A DNA stretch of 64,000 nucleotides from Oceanospirillum sp047518265 (GCA_047518265.1 JAKZRG010000004.1:62001-126000), one strand, 5' to 3'. Shown: positions 7,958 to 16,831, counted from the stretch's first letter. Made by a program: numbers and translations. The notes: generated from the sequence alone by a model not told the origin.

Positions 7958-9421
7958 GTGGGTTTTTCGTGGCAAATTACGGGTATTTTTGTGTTTAACG
8001 CCTATTTTCAGCAATTAGATAGTCTGCTTTTTCAGTCCCGGCATCTTTGGCAGATCCAACCCTTCCATCACAGCAGTATCTGTTGGCAGTCCTTATACGC
8101 TCAAAAAAGTGACAAGATAATATCTGTCGCCTCACAAAATCAGACACTGGCCCAAGCACTGAATCAACTCAGCGATAAACAGCTGTTAGAACTGCAACAG
8201 GATGTGCATAAATTAGCAAACTGGCTAACGCCTTGGTTTCCTGAAGCGCCACTGTTGATAACTTTAAATCAACAATTGCTGCCATCTAATCCATCAACAA
8301 AGCCAAATCTTAAACAAGAAAACAAACTATCCACACCCTCCCAAACACTGCCGATCGAATCTGCAGAATTAAAACGTTTCGCTCAGGGAATCCCTGGCCG
8401 GAAATGGCAACAGATGCGCTATTTCAGTCAACAGTTTAATCAGATGATGATGCATGTTGATAACTTATCGACAGTTTCAGCCCAAGATTTTACAAAGACC
8501 CAAGATCAACCTGTGGACAAAACAACACAGGTTTTAGAATGGTGTGCCGGTAAAGGACATCTAGGCCGACTTATTGCTTTTGAGCAGCAACTTGGAGGTC
8601 AAGAATCTTGGGATAAACCGTCCCAGGATAAACCATCAGAGAATAAACAAAGCTATCAAATCACCAGCCTCGAATGGCAGCAATCACTATGTGAAAAAGG
8701 TCAACAACAGGCTGAGAAACATCAACTGCCTCAAAGCTTTATACATGGCGATGCTTTTTCAGAAGCAGCAGGGCAGCTATTAACAGAAGATACCCACGCC
8801 ATCGCCCTACATGCCTGTGGTGATCTGCATTGCCAACTGATCCACCATGTCAGCCAACAAAAAGCCAAAAGCGTATTGATAGTCCCTTGCTGTTATCACT
8901 TAATTCGTAGCGAAAGTTATTACCCTTTATCGAAACAAGCACAACAATCAGATATTCAACTCAGCAAACAGGATCTCAAAATCCCCTTGCAAGAAACCGT
9001 TACCGGTGGCCAACGTATCGGAAATCTAAGAGATATCGAGCTTCACTGGCGCATGGCCTTTGATGAACTGCAAAGAGAACAGCAGCAGTGTAATCAATAC
9101 CAACCATTGCCAACACTGCCAAAAAATCTACTCACCGGCGAGTTTAAATACTTTATCCACTGGGCCATAGAAAATCGCCAACTGAACATCACTGTGGATA
9201 AGTTAAACCTGGATCACTATCTGGAAAAAGGCCAACAACGGGTACAACAGATTCGTCGTATGGAGCTGGTACAACATCTGTTCCGTCGTCCCCTAGAGCT
9301 TTGGTTAATACTCGACCGCGCCATGGCCTTAGAAGAGGCGGGGTTTCACGTGGAACTTACCGAATTTTGCCAAAAAAACCTCACGCCACGAAATATCCTG
9401 ATAAAAGCCTATCGCTCTTAA
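7958..9421 (+). CDS. SAM-dependent methyltransferase-like protein (Methyltransf_32 type), function unknown
   Basis: A 487-residue protein with a Rossmann methyltransferase core in its middle. EWCAGKGHLGR (about 194-204) is a SAM-binding motif I, followed by a LEWQ segment, LHACGDLHCQLI and the VPCCYHLI motif. This set resembles the METTL25/RRNAD1-type family (PF13679), found in both bacteria and eukaryotes; the bacterial substrate is unknown. The amino-terminal 140 residues are Gln/Leu-rich and not recognised. Starts are uncertain: GTG at 7958 and GTG at 7991 are both possible and neither has a good ribosome-binding site. The gene contains one exact DnaA box (9193) and a near-match to parS (9342-9357). 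Confidence 0.7.
   Translation: MGFSWQITGIFVFNAYFQQLDSLLFQSRHLWQIQPFHHSSICWQSLYAQKSDKIISVASQNQTLAQALNQLSDKQLLELQQDVHKLANWLTPWFPEAPLLITLNQQLLPSNPSTKPNLKQENKLSTPSQTLPIESAELKRFAQGIPGRKWQQMRYFSQQFNQMMMHVDNLSTVSAQDFTKTQDQPVDKTTQVLEWCAGKGHLGRLIAFEQQLGGQESWDKPSQDKPSENKQSYQITSLEWQQSLCEKGQQQAEKHQLPQSFIHGDAFSEAAGQLLTEDTHAIALHACGDLHCQLIHHVSQQKAKSVLIVPCCYHLIRSESYYPLSKQAQQSDIQLSKQDLKIPLQETVTGGQRIGNLRDIELHWRMAFDELQREQQQCNQYQPLPTLPKNLLTGEFKYFIHWAIENRQLNITVDKLNLDHYLEKGQQRVQQIRRMELVQHLFRRPLELWLILDRAMALEEAGFHVELTEFCQKNLTPRNILIKAYRS
9342..9357. promoter_or_regulatory. parS-like site (weaker match)
   Basis: GGTTTCACGTGGAACT keeps the 13-bp core TTTCACGTGGAAC of the parS at 20328 and differs from it in three outer bases. 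ParB may bind it weakly. It lies within the methyltransferase coding sequence. Confidence 0.45.
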
Positions 9422-9544
9422 ACTGTAGAAATTTAGGCGGGATACACAGAACCCATGGTTCACACTGAATTACGGCATAGCCAATCGATAAGCCTTACTA
9501 TCAAGTCTTATCAATAAAACAACAAAAACAAAAGTGAGCCGAAC

Positions 9545-10000
9545 ATGCAGCCATTTGGTAACTTCTTACCGAAAAATACGAACTATCAACAAGAAGTGAA
9601 GCGCGTCTTAACCGCCGCGCCCTTTATCCAGTTCTTAGGTTTAACAGCGGATAAAATCGAACCCGGCCTATGTTATACCCGCCTGAAAATCCGAGAAGAC
9701 CATCAACAGCAGGACGGCTTTGTTCACGCAGGAGTGCAGGCCACCATCTGTGATCATACCGCAGGCACTGCCGGAGCGACCCTAATCGCCGAAGGCAAAA
9801 AAGTGCTCACCGCAGAGTTTAAGATTAATCTGCTAAGACCCGGTGCAGGCAAGTATCTGGTTTGTAAATCCGCCGTATTAAAACCGGGTAATACTCTGAT
9901 TATTGCCGAGTCTATGTTATTTGCTCTGCCTGAGGAAAATAGCGCAGAAGAAGAATGGAGCTTGGTGGCTAAGGCTACAGTGACCTTGGCCGTGGTTTAG
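9545..10000 (+). CDS. PaaI-family hotdog thioesterase
   Basis: A 151-residue single hotdog-fold protein. The segment GFVHAGVQATICDHTAG (about 59-75) matches the PaaI/4HBT active-site helix, in which an acidic residue and the HAG turn bind and hydrolyse acyl-CoA thioesters. PaaI enzymes remove dead-end acyl-CoA products; the substrate here cannot be told. The gene stands alone on the plus strand, after the methyltransferase (123-bp gap) and convergent with the LysE gene, with a hairpin between them. Confidence 0.8.
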   Translation: MQPFGNFLPKNTNYQQEVKRVLTAAPFIQFLGLTADKIEPGLCYTRLKIREDHQQQDGFVHAGVQATICDHTAGTAGATLIAEGKKVLTAEFKINLLRPGAGKYLVCKSAVLKPGNTLIIAESMLFALPEENSAEEEWSLVAKATVTLAVV

Positions 10001-10040
10001 ATTATCCGTCTTTTTAAGATATTTTTGTATCGCTACTCAA

Positions 10041-10070
10041 ATTAAGCGCAGCAGAATCACTGTGCTTAAT
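10041..10070. terminator. Hairpin between convergent thioesterase and LysE genes
   Basis: ATTAAGCGCAG / CTGTGCTTAAT stem (one mismatch, 8-nt loop). It lacks a strong T-run on either strand, so terminator function is only likely from its position between convergent genes. Confidence 0.45.
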
Positions 10071-10151
10071 ATAAAACGAGTCAGAAAGTGAGGTTAATAA
10101 TACAAACACAACACTCTCTTTTATCCACTGCCCTTTAGATAAAAATGCTTT

Positions 10152-10775
10152 TTAGACCTGAAATAGATCCCAGATTGAATTATCCACAAACAGCCAGGCT
10201 GCCACGAGTACTAAACAGACAAAGAAGAGCCTTCCCTGTAACTTTTGGTGCCGCTCTTCAGACATAAAACCTGTCAGTAAACTACCCACTGAAATCCAAG
10301 CTAAATGTACCGAAATATTCAATAAGGCCAGAAGAAGAACCAGCATAATTACGCCAAATTCTCCAAAACTTGATAGAGCGGGCTCAGTGAACAAGGAGAA
10401 CATCAAGACCACCATCAACCAGCCCTTGCTATTAAGCAGCTGGATTATGAGACCATCCTTAAAACCGAGCGTTTTTTGCTCTGACTCCGATGTCCTTAGG
10501 CTACTGCGTAAAAAACCAACGGCTAACCAAACAATGTACAGAGCTCCTACAATTTGCAGTAGCTGCAATACTATCGGATAGCTCTGGAGAAGATTACCAA
10601 AGCCAAAACCTACCAATAAAGATTTGAGAATAAAGATCAGATCAACGCCCAACATCAAGGGTAAAGATCGTATCAATCCCACTTTAGCCCCTGATGCTGC
10701 AAAGACGATATTTGCTGGCCCAGGGCTGAAAACCAACGGAAACATAACACCCAACCATATTAAGACAAAACTCAT
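10152..10775 (-). CDS. LysE/RhtB-family amino acid or metabolite exporter
   Basis: A six-helix inner-membrane exporter of about 207 residues. The FSPGPANIVFAASGAKVG segment near the amino terminus is the family signature, and LLNSKGWLMVV is also typical. The family exports amino acids or related small molecules; the substrate is not predictable. I chose the ATG at 10775 because AGGAAAG stands at proper spacing before it; a start nine codons upstream lacks this. It lies 81 bp downstream of an AraC regulator on the same strand, suggesting local control of export by that regulator. Confidence 0.88.
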   Translation of the reverse strand: MSFVLIWLGVMFPLVFSPGPANIVFAASGAKVGLIRSLPLMLGVDLIFILKSLLVGFGFGNLLQSYPIVLQLLQIVGALYIVWLAVGFLRSSLRTSESEQKTLGFKDGLIIQLLNSKGWLMVVLMFSLFTEPALSSFGEFGVIMLVLLLALLNISVHLAWISVGSLLTGFMSEERHQKLQGRLFFVCLVLVAAWLFVDNSIWDLFQV

Positions 10776-10856
10776 AGAATCTTTCCTATATTTCAATTTC
10801 ATATCAAGCTGGAGCTTAAGAAAACCGGCTCGTCTTTTCTTGTACGAAATTGAATA

Positions 10857-11666
10857 TCAGGACTGGGTATTCACAGCATACTGCTTTGGCGGAACACCAA
10901 AAACACGCTTAAAATTACGTGTTAGATGGCTTTGATCAAAAAAACCACAGGCTAATGCAGCCTCAATACAGGTATCACCCTGTTGAAGCAGCTTCTTAGC
11001 ACGTAGCACTTTTATCAGTAATAACAGCTGATGAGGTGAACATCCAAATTGCCTATTGAATCCTCTAATCAATTGAAAACGCGTCAATCCTGTAAGGCTT
11101 TCCAACGTATCAAGCGGTATGTTTTCTGACCAATATTCCATCAGAAAATCCCGGGCGAGATATACCTCTTGCCTAGAACCAATAACAGGCTTATGGCTAC
11201 CTCGGTTACCATGACGGGAAAATAAAAGCTCAAATGCTTGAGCCAATAAGGTCTCTTTACTGATGTTCAGACTGAGCTCTTCTAACGCAGTATGTAGCTG
11301 CAACAGAAGCTGAAAAAGCTCTGGATCACTCAGTATAGGATGTTCAATAAAAGGTAATACACTGGCTTCATTCTGATCAAAGTAGTTTTGAATAATTGCT
11401 GTATCAAAATAAAACATCCGATACGTCCAACCGGTATCGGAGCCAGAGAAGCCTGTATGAACTTCTCCAGGATTTATAGCCACCATATGCTGGGCAGGAA
11501 TGACTAGATTTTTTCCTCGATAATTAAGACCTTCTGCACCGGATTCAATTAACCCAATCGCCAGCTCATCGTGCCAATGCTTGGAAAACTCAAATGTCTG
11601 AAAAGAAGCCTTCAGCAACTCAACATCCGGTAATTCCGGGTTCCGCCAAAGTTTAGAAAACTCCAT
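10857..11666 (-). CDS. AraC-family transcriptional regulator
   Basis: About 269 residues with an amino-terminal cupin-like AraC_binding domain (HWHDELAIGLIESG ... HMVAINPGEVHTGF) and a carboxy-terminal pair of helix-turn-helix motifs ending in ACGFFDQSHLTRNFKRVFGVPPKQY, the AraC signature. The layout matches regulators that accompany LysE exporters. Two ATG codons six bases apart are possible; GAAGGG favours the second, at 11666. It probably controls the downstream lysE-type gene; the effector is unknown. Confidence 0.9.
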   Translation of the reverse strand: MEFSKLWRNPELPDVELLKASFQTFEFSKHWHDELAIGLIESGAEGLNYRGKNLVIPAQHMVAINPGEVHTGFSGSDTGWTYRMFYFDTAIIQNYFDQNEASVLPFIEHPILSDPELFQLLLQLHTALEELSLNISKETLLAQAFELLFSRHGNRGSHKPVIGSRQEVYLARDFLMEYWSENIPLDTLESLTGLTRFQLIRGFNRQFGCSPHQLLLLIKVLRAKKLLQQGDTCIEAALACGFFDQSHLTRNFKRVFGVPPKQYAVNTQS

Positions 11667-11702
11667 ACTCATACCCTTCAGATATGTTTTTACTCAAATA
11701 AG

Positions 11703-12161
11703 ATTAAGTATTTTCTCTTCATCATAATCCGTTTAGTTTTAGCAGAACAGAAGAGGCAGTCCCTTCAGCAGATTACTCTGGCTGTGGTGGCTGATTATGA
11801 CTATGGTTCACTAAATTCTTATTTAAAAGCTCCAGAAAATCAATCTAGAGTGCAGTTATTAAAAGGCGATAAGCCCGTTGAGCGTAATCTCCGGATGCTG
11901 GAAAAAAACCGGATTGACGCTTATTTAGAAGATTTTAACGTCGGATTTTATATGGCAGGTATACTGGGCTTTAAAAACCTTTTTAGGCGAGCAGGGCTAC
12001 TTGAAGAGCCTTTACCCATCTATTTAGGGATTTCGCCCAAGTTAGCAAACGGTCAGGAACTTTCTGATATTTATGACAAGGGTATTCAGCGGTTACGCAG
12101 AAGCGGGCAATTAGCTTCGGTTTTACATCGCTATGCTTTAACTGATTGGCAGACTTTTTAG
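11703..12161 (+). pseudogene. Remnant of a periplasmic amino-acid-type solute-binding protein
   Basis: The open part (from a GTG at 11784) encodes the carboxy-terminal half of an SBP_bac_3-like protein: VADYDYGSLNSYL, then GDKPVERNLRMLEKNRIDAYLED and a terminal GIQRLRRSGQLASVLHRYALTDW, which in full-length homologues begins near residue 110-120. Upstream, the same frame stays open and reads IKYFLFIIIRLVLAEQKR, which looks like a signal peptide fused directly to the carboxy half. The simplest reading is an internal deletion of the first lobe plus loss of the ATG (ATT at 11703). Without the first lobe it cannot form the usual binding cleft. Confidence 0.7.
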
Positions 12162-12257
12162 ATCCTGATTGAAAGACTTACAGGAAAAAAGGGCTCGGCT
12201 TAGTACTTTTTTTAACGTTAAAAAGACAAAACAGGTTATGGGATAACTCACCTAACC

Positions 12258-13722
12258 TGTGGATAAGACTATATTTTTATACAGTATCGGTTTTACTTAC
12301 CAATACAGAATGAACCAAAGATCTTGCCTAATAGATCATCAGCACTCACATGCCCTGTAATCTCTCCCAGAGCCAACTGAGACATTCTTAGGTCTTCTGC
12401 CAATAATTCCCCAGCACCCATATTTAGTAGCTGATAGTGGCCATTGTTGAGGAATTCTTCCGCTTGGTTTAGGGCGTCGATATGACGTCGGCGGGCACTG
12501 AAGCCGCCTTCAGTGGTACCGGTATAGCCCATCACTTCTTTCAGATGTTGTTTTAACTTATCCACACCCTCACCGGATTTAGCACAAAGCCTGATCACTG
12601 GAGTATTTGTGGATAAATCAATACCTGCCGCTTCACCACTTTGGTCGATCTTATTACGGATGACACTCATGCGAGTGCCTTTGGGCAGGTGATCGACAAA
12701 GTCTGGCCAGATATCATGGGGCTCATTTGAGTCTGTGCTGGTGCTGTCGGCCATCAAGAGGATTTTGTCGGCTTTGTTAATCTCATCCCAGGCACGCTGG
12801 ACACCGATCTGTTCTACTTCGTCCGTGGTTTCACGCAGACCTGCGGTATCGATAATATGCAGAGGCATACCATCGATGTGGATATGTTCACGCAGTACAT
12901 CACGGGTTGTACCCGCAATATCGGTCACAATGGCGCTGTCACGTCCGGATAGGGCATTCAACAGGCTCGATTTACCGGCATTGGGGCGACCGGCAATCAC
13001 CACTGTCATGCCTTCCTGCATCAGTGCCCCTTGGCTGGCGCTTTCCAGTACCTGCCGTAATTCTGCCTGAATCGCTTCCAGATCTCCCATAACCTTACCG
13101 TCAGCTAGGAAATCGATCTCCTCTTCTGGAAAGTCGATAGCGGCTTCCACATAGATACGCAGATTAGTTAATTTATCCACAAGGTCATGCACCTTATTGG
13201 AAAATTCACCCTGTAGAGAACGTATGGCATTTCGGGCGGCTTGTTCGGAGACACTGTCAATCAGATCAGCAATGGCTTCCGCTTGTGCCAAATCCATCTT
13301 GTCATTCAGAAAGGCTCGCTCTGAGAACTCACCGGGACGGGCTAGGCGTACACCACATTCTAAAACCCGCTTGAGTAACAGATCGATAATCACGGGGCCA
13401 CCATGGCCTTGCAATTCTAGTACATCTTCACCGGTAAAAGAGTTAGGGCCGGGGAAATAGATGCCCAAGCCTTCATCCAATACCGCACCATGAGTTTGTG
13501 CATTTTGATCGTCTAAATTATCCACAGCGTCATAAAAAGGGCCGTAATAGGCATAACGGGCCTTAGGCACCGTGCCTAATACCGCTTGTGCTACCTCAGC
13601 CGCTTTTGGCCCGGAGATACGCACAATACCCACACCACCACGTCCTGGGGGAGTGGCTTGTGCGGCAATAGTATCCTGGTCGGCTGTGGACATCATAGGC
13701 TCCTTACTCGGGCTGTGCATAA
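12258..13722. other. DnaA-box cluster in and around mnmE
   Basis: Five exact TTATCCACA boxes (12258, 12558, 12608, 13173, 13518; mixed orientation) and one TTATGCACA variant (13714-13722) occur in under 1.5 kb. Four of the exact boxes lie inside mnmE. The density resembles DnaA-titrating loci such as E. coli datA, but function is inference. Confidence 0.55.
12293..13693 (-). CDS. mnmE: tRNA-modification GTPase MnmE (TrmE)
   Basis: MnmE partners MnmG in making cmnm5U34 in tRNA. The protein (466 residues from the chosen start) has the amino-terminal formyl-tetrahydrofolate-binding TrmE domain (TPPGRGGVGIVRISGPKA), a dynamin-like G domain inserted in a helical region (GRPNAGKSSLLN, DIAGTTRD, DTAGLRE) and the catalytic carboxy-terminal CIGK. 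AAGGAG upstream favours one of the two adjacent ATG codons at 13696 and 13693; an earlier ATG at 13720 would place that site inside the gene. A DnaA-type box (13714-13722) lies just upstream. The gene starts after the yidC terminator, so it probably has its own promoter. Confidence 0.95.
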   Translation of the reverse strand: MSTADQDTIAAQATPPGRGGVGIVRISGPKAAEVAQAVLGTVPKARYAYYGPFYDAVDNLDDQNAQTHGAVLDEGLGIYFPGPNSFTGEDVLELQGHGGPVIIDLLLKRVLECGVRLARPGEFSERAFLNDKMDLAQAEAIADLIDSVSEQAARNAIRSLQGEFSNKVHDLVDKLTNLRIYVEAAIDFPEEEIDFLADGKVMGDLEAIQAELRQVLESASQGALMQEGMTVVIAGRPNAGKSSLLNALSGRDSAIVTDIAGTTRDVLREHIHIDGMPLHIIDTAGLRETTDEVEQIGVQRAWDEINKADKILLMADSTSTDSNEPHDIWPDFVDHLPKGTRMSVIRNKIDQSGEAAGIDLSTNTPVIRLCAKSGEGVDKLKQHLKEVMGYTGTTEGGFSARRRHIDALNQAEEFLNNGHYQLLNMGAGELLAEDLRMSQLALGEITGHVSADDLLGKIFGSFCIGK

Positions 13723-13813
13723 CTTAAACAATCAATAGAACAATGCAGTGATAAACAATGGACTTAAACAGTGAATCCGGTCAGGTTAAAAATGACCGGC
13801 TTCTATAAAACGC

Positions 13814-13837
13814 AAAAAGCCCCCGTAGGGGCTTTCT
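13814..13837 (-). terminator. Rho-independent terminator of yidC
   Basis: AAAAAGCCCC-cgta-GGGGCTTTC stem-loop 24 bp after the yidC stop codon; on the minus strand it ends in GGGGCTTTTT. Confidence 0.88.
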
Positions 13838-13860
13838 GTTATTGAGCTAGTTTAGCGCCA

Positions 13861-15528
13861 TCAAGATTTTGCTTTCGCGGCGGCTGCACCATCCTCAATA
13901 CGTTTGGTGATCACATACTGTTGTGCAATGGACAAGATATTGTTCACTACCCAGTACAGTACCAGACCAGCCGGGAACCACAGGAAGAAGACAGTAAATA
14001 CTACTGGCAATGCCTTCATCATTTTCGCCTGCATTGGATCTGGAGGCGTTGGGTTCAACAGCTGCTGGATAAACATGGACGCACCCATGATGATCGGCAG
14101 TACAAAGAACGGATCTTTAACGGATAGATCGGTAATCCACAGCATAAATGGCGCGTGGCGCAGTTCAACCGTTTCCATCAACATCCAATACAGAGCAATA
14201 AATACCGGCATCTGTACGATGATTGGCAAACAACCACCGATTGGATTGATCTTCTCTTTTTTGTACATTTCCATCATGGCTTGAGACATTTTCTGTCTGT
14301 CATCGCCATGTTTCTCTTTCATTTTCTGCAGTTCAGGGCCGATGCGACGCATGTTAGCCATGGAACGGTAAGCAGAAGCGGAAAGATGGAAGAAGGCGCC
14401 TTTAACCATCATGGTCAGTACAATAATGGACCAACCCCAGTTACCCAGGAAGCCATGTAAGAAATTCAGCATCCAGAATAAAGGTTGTGCAATAAACCAT
14501 AACCAACCGAAATCAACGGTTAATTCTAGATTAGGTGCTGCTGCACTCATGCGTTCCTGAATTTTAGGACCGACAAACAGGTTAGCACTGATTGTCGCTT
14601 GTTCACCGGGCTGAACCAGTGTTTCAGGACTGGTGAAACCAACAATATTCTGAAACTTAGAATTTGTACGGGTGCTATAAATCTGCTTCTCGTCTTGGGT
14701 CGGTATCCAGGCACTAACAAAGTAGTGCTGAATCATCGCAGCCCAACCGCCAACCGATTCACGACGGTACTGTTTCTCTTGAATATCATCAAAAGTCAGT
14801 TTTTCGTAAGGCTCTTCCGGGCTGGAAATTGCGGCACCTAGATAAGACTGCATGCCCATACCTTCACCTTGTGAAGGATCTTCGGTGTTGTCACGTTTTA
14901 GCTGAGCAAAGAAATAACCCTGCCATACGCTATCTGATGTGTTGTTGATCAGGTAGCTGACCTTTACGTTGTAGCTGTCACGCTGCAAGGTAAAACGCTT
15001 GGTGATCTCAGCGCCATTATCTTGACTTAAAATCAGATCAACATTCAGTTCAGAACTGCCATCGGCTAATTCATACAGTGTTTTTTCAACACGGTACAAA
15101 GGACGACCTGATTTAGACGCATCAGGGCCATTAGCACCGGCAAGACCACTCTGAGCCACATAAGTACGGCTATTATTCTGTTCTAGCAGAACAAAAGGCA
15201 CTTCTGGCGTATCAACGCGGAACTTATGTTTGGATAACGCCGCATAAACGATGTCACCGCCTTTTGGATCAATGCGCAGATCCAGAACGTCGGTGCGAAC
15301 TTCAATCAGACTTTTGCTGATTTCAGTGTTATCGGTCAGATCAGTTGACGTACTGGTCTGGGGTATATCCTCACTGCTGCTATTACCTGCTGCCGGAGCT
15401 GCGGAAGGCAGAACATTTTGAACCACAGGCGCTTGAGCCTGAGGACCATAGTCCTTATTCCACTGAACCACCATCAGATAAGACACAAGGGCCAGCGAGA
15501 CGATCAATATTAAACGTTTCACGTCCAT
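13861..15528 (-). CDS. yidC: Membrane protein insertase YidC
   Basis: YidC inserts and folds inner-membrane proteins, alone or with Sec. The 555-residue protein has the gammaproteobacterial form: an amino-terminal anchor (about residues 5-23, LILIVSLALVSYLMVVQW), a large periplasmic beta domain, and the conserved five-helix core beginning near WLWFIAQPLFWMLNFLH with the cytoplasmic KMKEKHGDDRQKMSQAMM hairpin. It ends with a basic tail. It lies downstream of rpmH-rnpA on the same strand. The usual intervening yidD is absent: only 113 bp separate yidC from rnpA. Confidence 0.96.
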   Translation of the reverse strand: MDVKRLILIVSLALVSYLMVVQWNKDYGPQAQAPVVQNVLPSAAPAAGNSSSEDIPQTSTSTDLTDNTEISKSLIEVRTDVLDLRIDPKGGDIVYAALSKHKFRVDTPEVPFVLLEQNNSRTYVAQSGLAGANGPDASKSGRPLYRVEKTLYELADGSSELNVDLILSQDNGAEITKRFTLQRDSYNVKVSYLINNTSDSVWQGYFFAQLKRDNTEDPSQGEGMGMQSYLGAAISSPEEPYEKLTFDDIQEKQYRRESVGGWAAMIQHYFVSAWIPTQDEKQIYSTRTNSKFQNIVGFTSPETLVQPGEQATISANLFVGPKIQERMSAAAPNLELTVDFGWLWFIAQPLFWMLNFLHGFLGNWGWSIIVLTMMVKGAFFHLSASAYRSMANMRRIGPELQKMKEKHGDDRQKMSQAMMEMYKKEKINPIGGCLPIIVQMPVFIALYWMLMETVELRHAPFMLWITDLSVKDPFFVLPIIMGASMFIQQLLNPTPPDPMQAKMMKALPVVFTVFFLWFPAGLVLYWVVNNILSIAQQYVITKRIEDGAAAAKAKS

Positions 15529-15641
15529 GGGTATGCTCTTACCGAATTCGTGTTAAAAAGAATCGCTATTTTGAGTGTGAGCAAGCTCTGTGGCAAGCTG
15601 TACCTTAGCAAAATAGACGAATTTAACGATTTGATTTTTTA

Positions 15642-16046
15642 TTATGACTTAGACGGCTTCTGATTTGATCGGTTGCCAGCGTTTTTCTGTTTACGACTTA
15701 ACTTCTCTAAACGCTTCCAAGCTAACGCTAATTGTTCAGCGTATTCTTCAGAACTGAGGTCACTGAGTCCTTTTTGTGTCAGCAGAACAATATCCATATG
15801 AGGCATATTTTGCTGATTCAGTCTGAAAGACTCACGGGTAAGGCGACGGATACGATTTCGATCAACAGCACGACGAAGATTCTTTTTCGCCAGAATCTGA
15901 CCTAATCGAGGATGATTTAGAGAGTTAGGACGGGCAAGTAGCAGAAAACGCCGTCCAAAGACTTTAGTCTGGACGTCATCAAAAACGGAGCGGTAATCCC
16001 CAGCGGTTAGTAATCTAACCTGCCGGGGAAAGCCGTAACTGGTCAT
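15642..16046 (-). CDS. rnpA: Ribonuclease P protein component
   Basis: The 134-residue basic protein subunit of RNase P assists the M1 RNA in 5' tRNA maturation. It has the family RNR motif (AVDRNRIRRLTRESFR), the central GRRFLLLARPN strand and the LGQILAKKNLRRA segment. It lies 21 bp downstream of rpmH on the same strand, the universal rpmH-rnpA pairing. The carboxy-terminal 20 residues are a charged, probably disordered tail. Confidence 0.95.
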   Translation of the reverse strand: MTSYGFPRQVRLLTAGDYRSVFDDVQTKVFGRRFLLLARPNSLNHPRLGQILAKKNLRRAVDRNRIRRLTRESFRLNQQNMPHMDIVLLTQKGLSDLSSEEYAEQLALAWKRLEKLSRKQKNAGNRSNQKPSKS

Positions 16047-16067
16047 TTAGCGAATGCTAACCAGAAA

Positions 16068-16202
16068 TTATGCACTCAGGCGAGCACGGCCTTTAGCACG
16101 ACGACGCGTAATTACCTTACGGCCATTTTTAGTCGCCATACGAGCACGGAAGCCGTGATTACGCTTGCGCTTTAAAACGCTAGGTTGAAAAGTTCTTTTC
16201 AT
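16068..16202 (-). CDS. rpmH: Large ribosomal subunit protein bL34
   Basis: A 44-residue, strongly basic ribosomal protein read from the ATG at 16202. It begins MKRTFQPSVLKRKRNHGFR and ends KGRARLSA, matching bL34 across bacteria. It is the first gene of the rpmH-rnpA(-yidC) operon and is transcribed away from dnaA, with the probable origin between them. Confidence 0.97.
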   Translation of the reverse strand: MKRTFQPSVLKRKRNHGFRARMATKNGRKVITRRRAKGRARLSA

Positions 16203-16831
16203 GACTGATTTCCCACACTTTCTCTTTACAGAATTGGCGCAGAAAGTGCGCCTAGTCTTTATTCAGGGCCGGAATTCTAGTGAATTACGACCAAGACTTC
16301 AAACGCTTCTTTGAAAAAAAGTGGTTGTGAATAACTTTTTTCTCTTCCAGTCCATCAAATCGACCCTGTTTATAACTCAGTTTTGGCTTTTTGCTGCTGT
16401 CAGTGATTCCAATATTTTTGAGTGTTTAGGTTTTCATTTGGATTATTCAAAAAGAGAGTTATCCAAGATAATTAATAAGTCATAAAAGGTCTAAATATAT
16501 AAAGATAGATAATGTTAATTATGTTTATTGGTAAAGACTCATTCTGGGGATAACTGATTCAAGGCCACGGAATATAAGGCTTTACTTCATGTATAAGTTC
16601 TAGGCTTAATTGGTAATGAGCTGTTCTCATTATGATCGCGAGCTGTGGATAAAAGAATAGGTTATGCACAGCCCAAATTATCCCCTAAGTTATGCTATGA
16701 CTGGTGCAGGGATTAGAGACCTGGTTATCCACAAGGAAAATATCGGCTTTTTTTTGATTAATACTGTTCGCGGTGTGGATAACATTTATGTGAATGGATA
16801 AAATGGTTTTTTGTTTTTTCGGGGATACGCT
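16203..16831. other. Probable chromosomal replication origin (oriC) between rpmH and dnaA
   Basis: A 629-bp gene-free region. It has an AT-rich stretch (about 16470-16535) that could unwind, followed by exact DnaA boxes at 16644-16652, 16725-16733 and 16774-16782 and a TTATGCACA variant at 16662-16670. In Pseudomonas oriC occupies exactly this interval. It also must contain the divergent rpmH and dnaA promoters, so the right-hand boxes may serve dnaA autoregulation. Confidence 0.75.

Noticed and set aside
9421..9544. TACACAG and CACACTGAATT resembling the repeat-family interior
   Set aside because: No CCCGATA-type ends flank it, so it cannot be called a copy.
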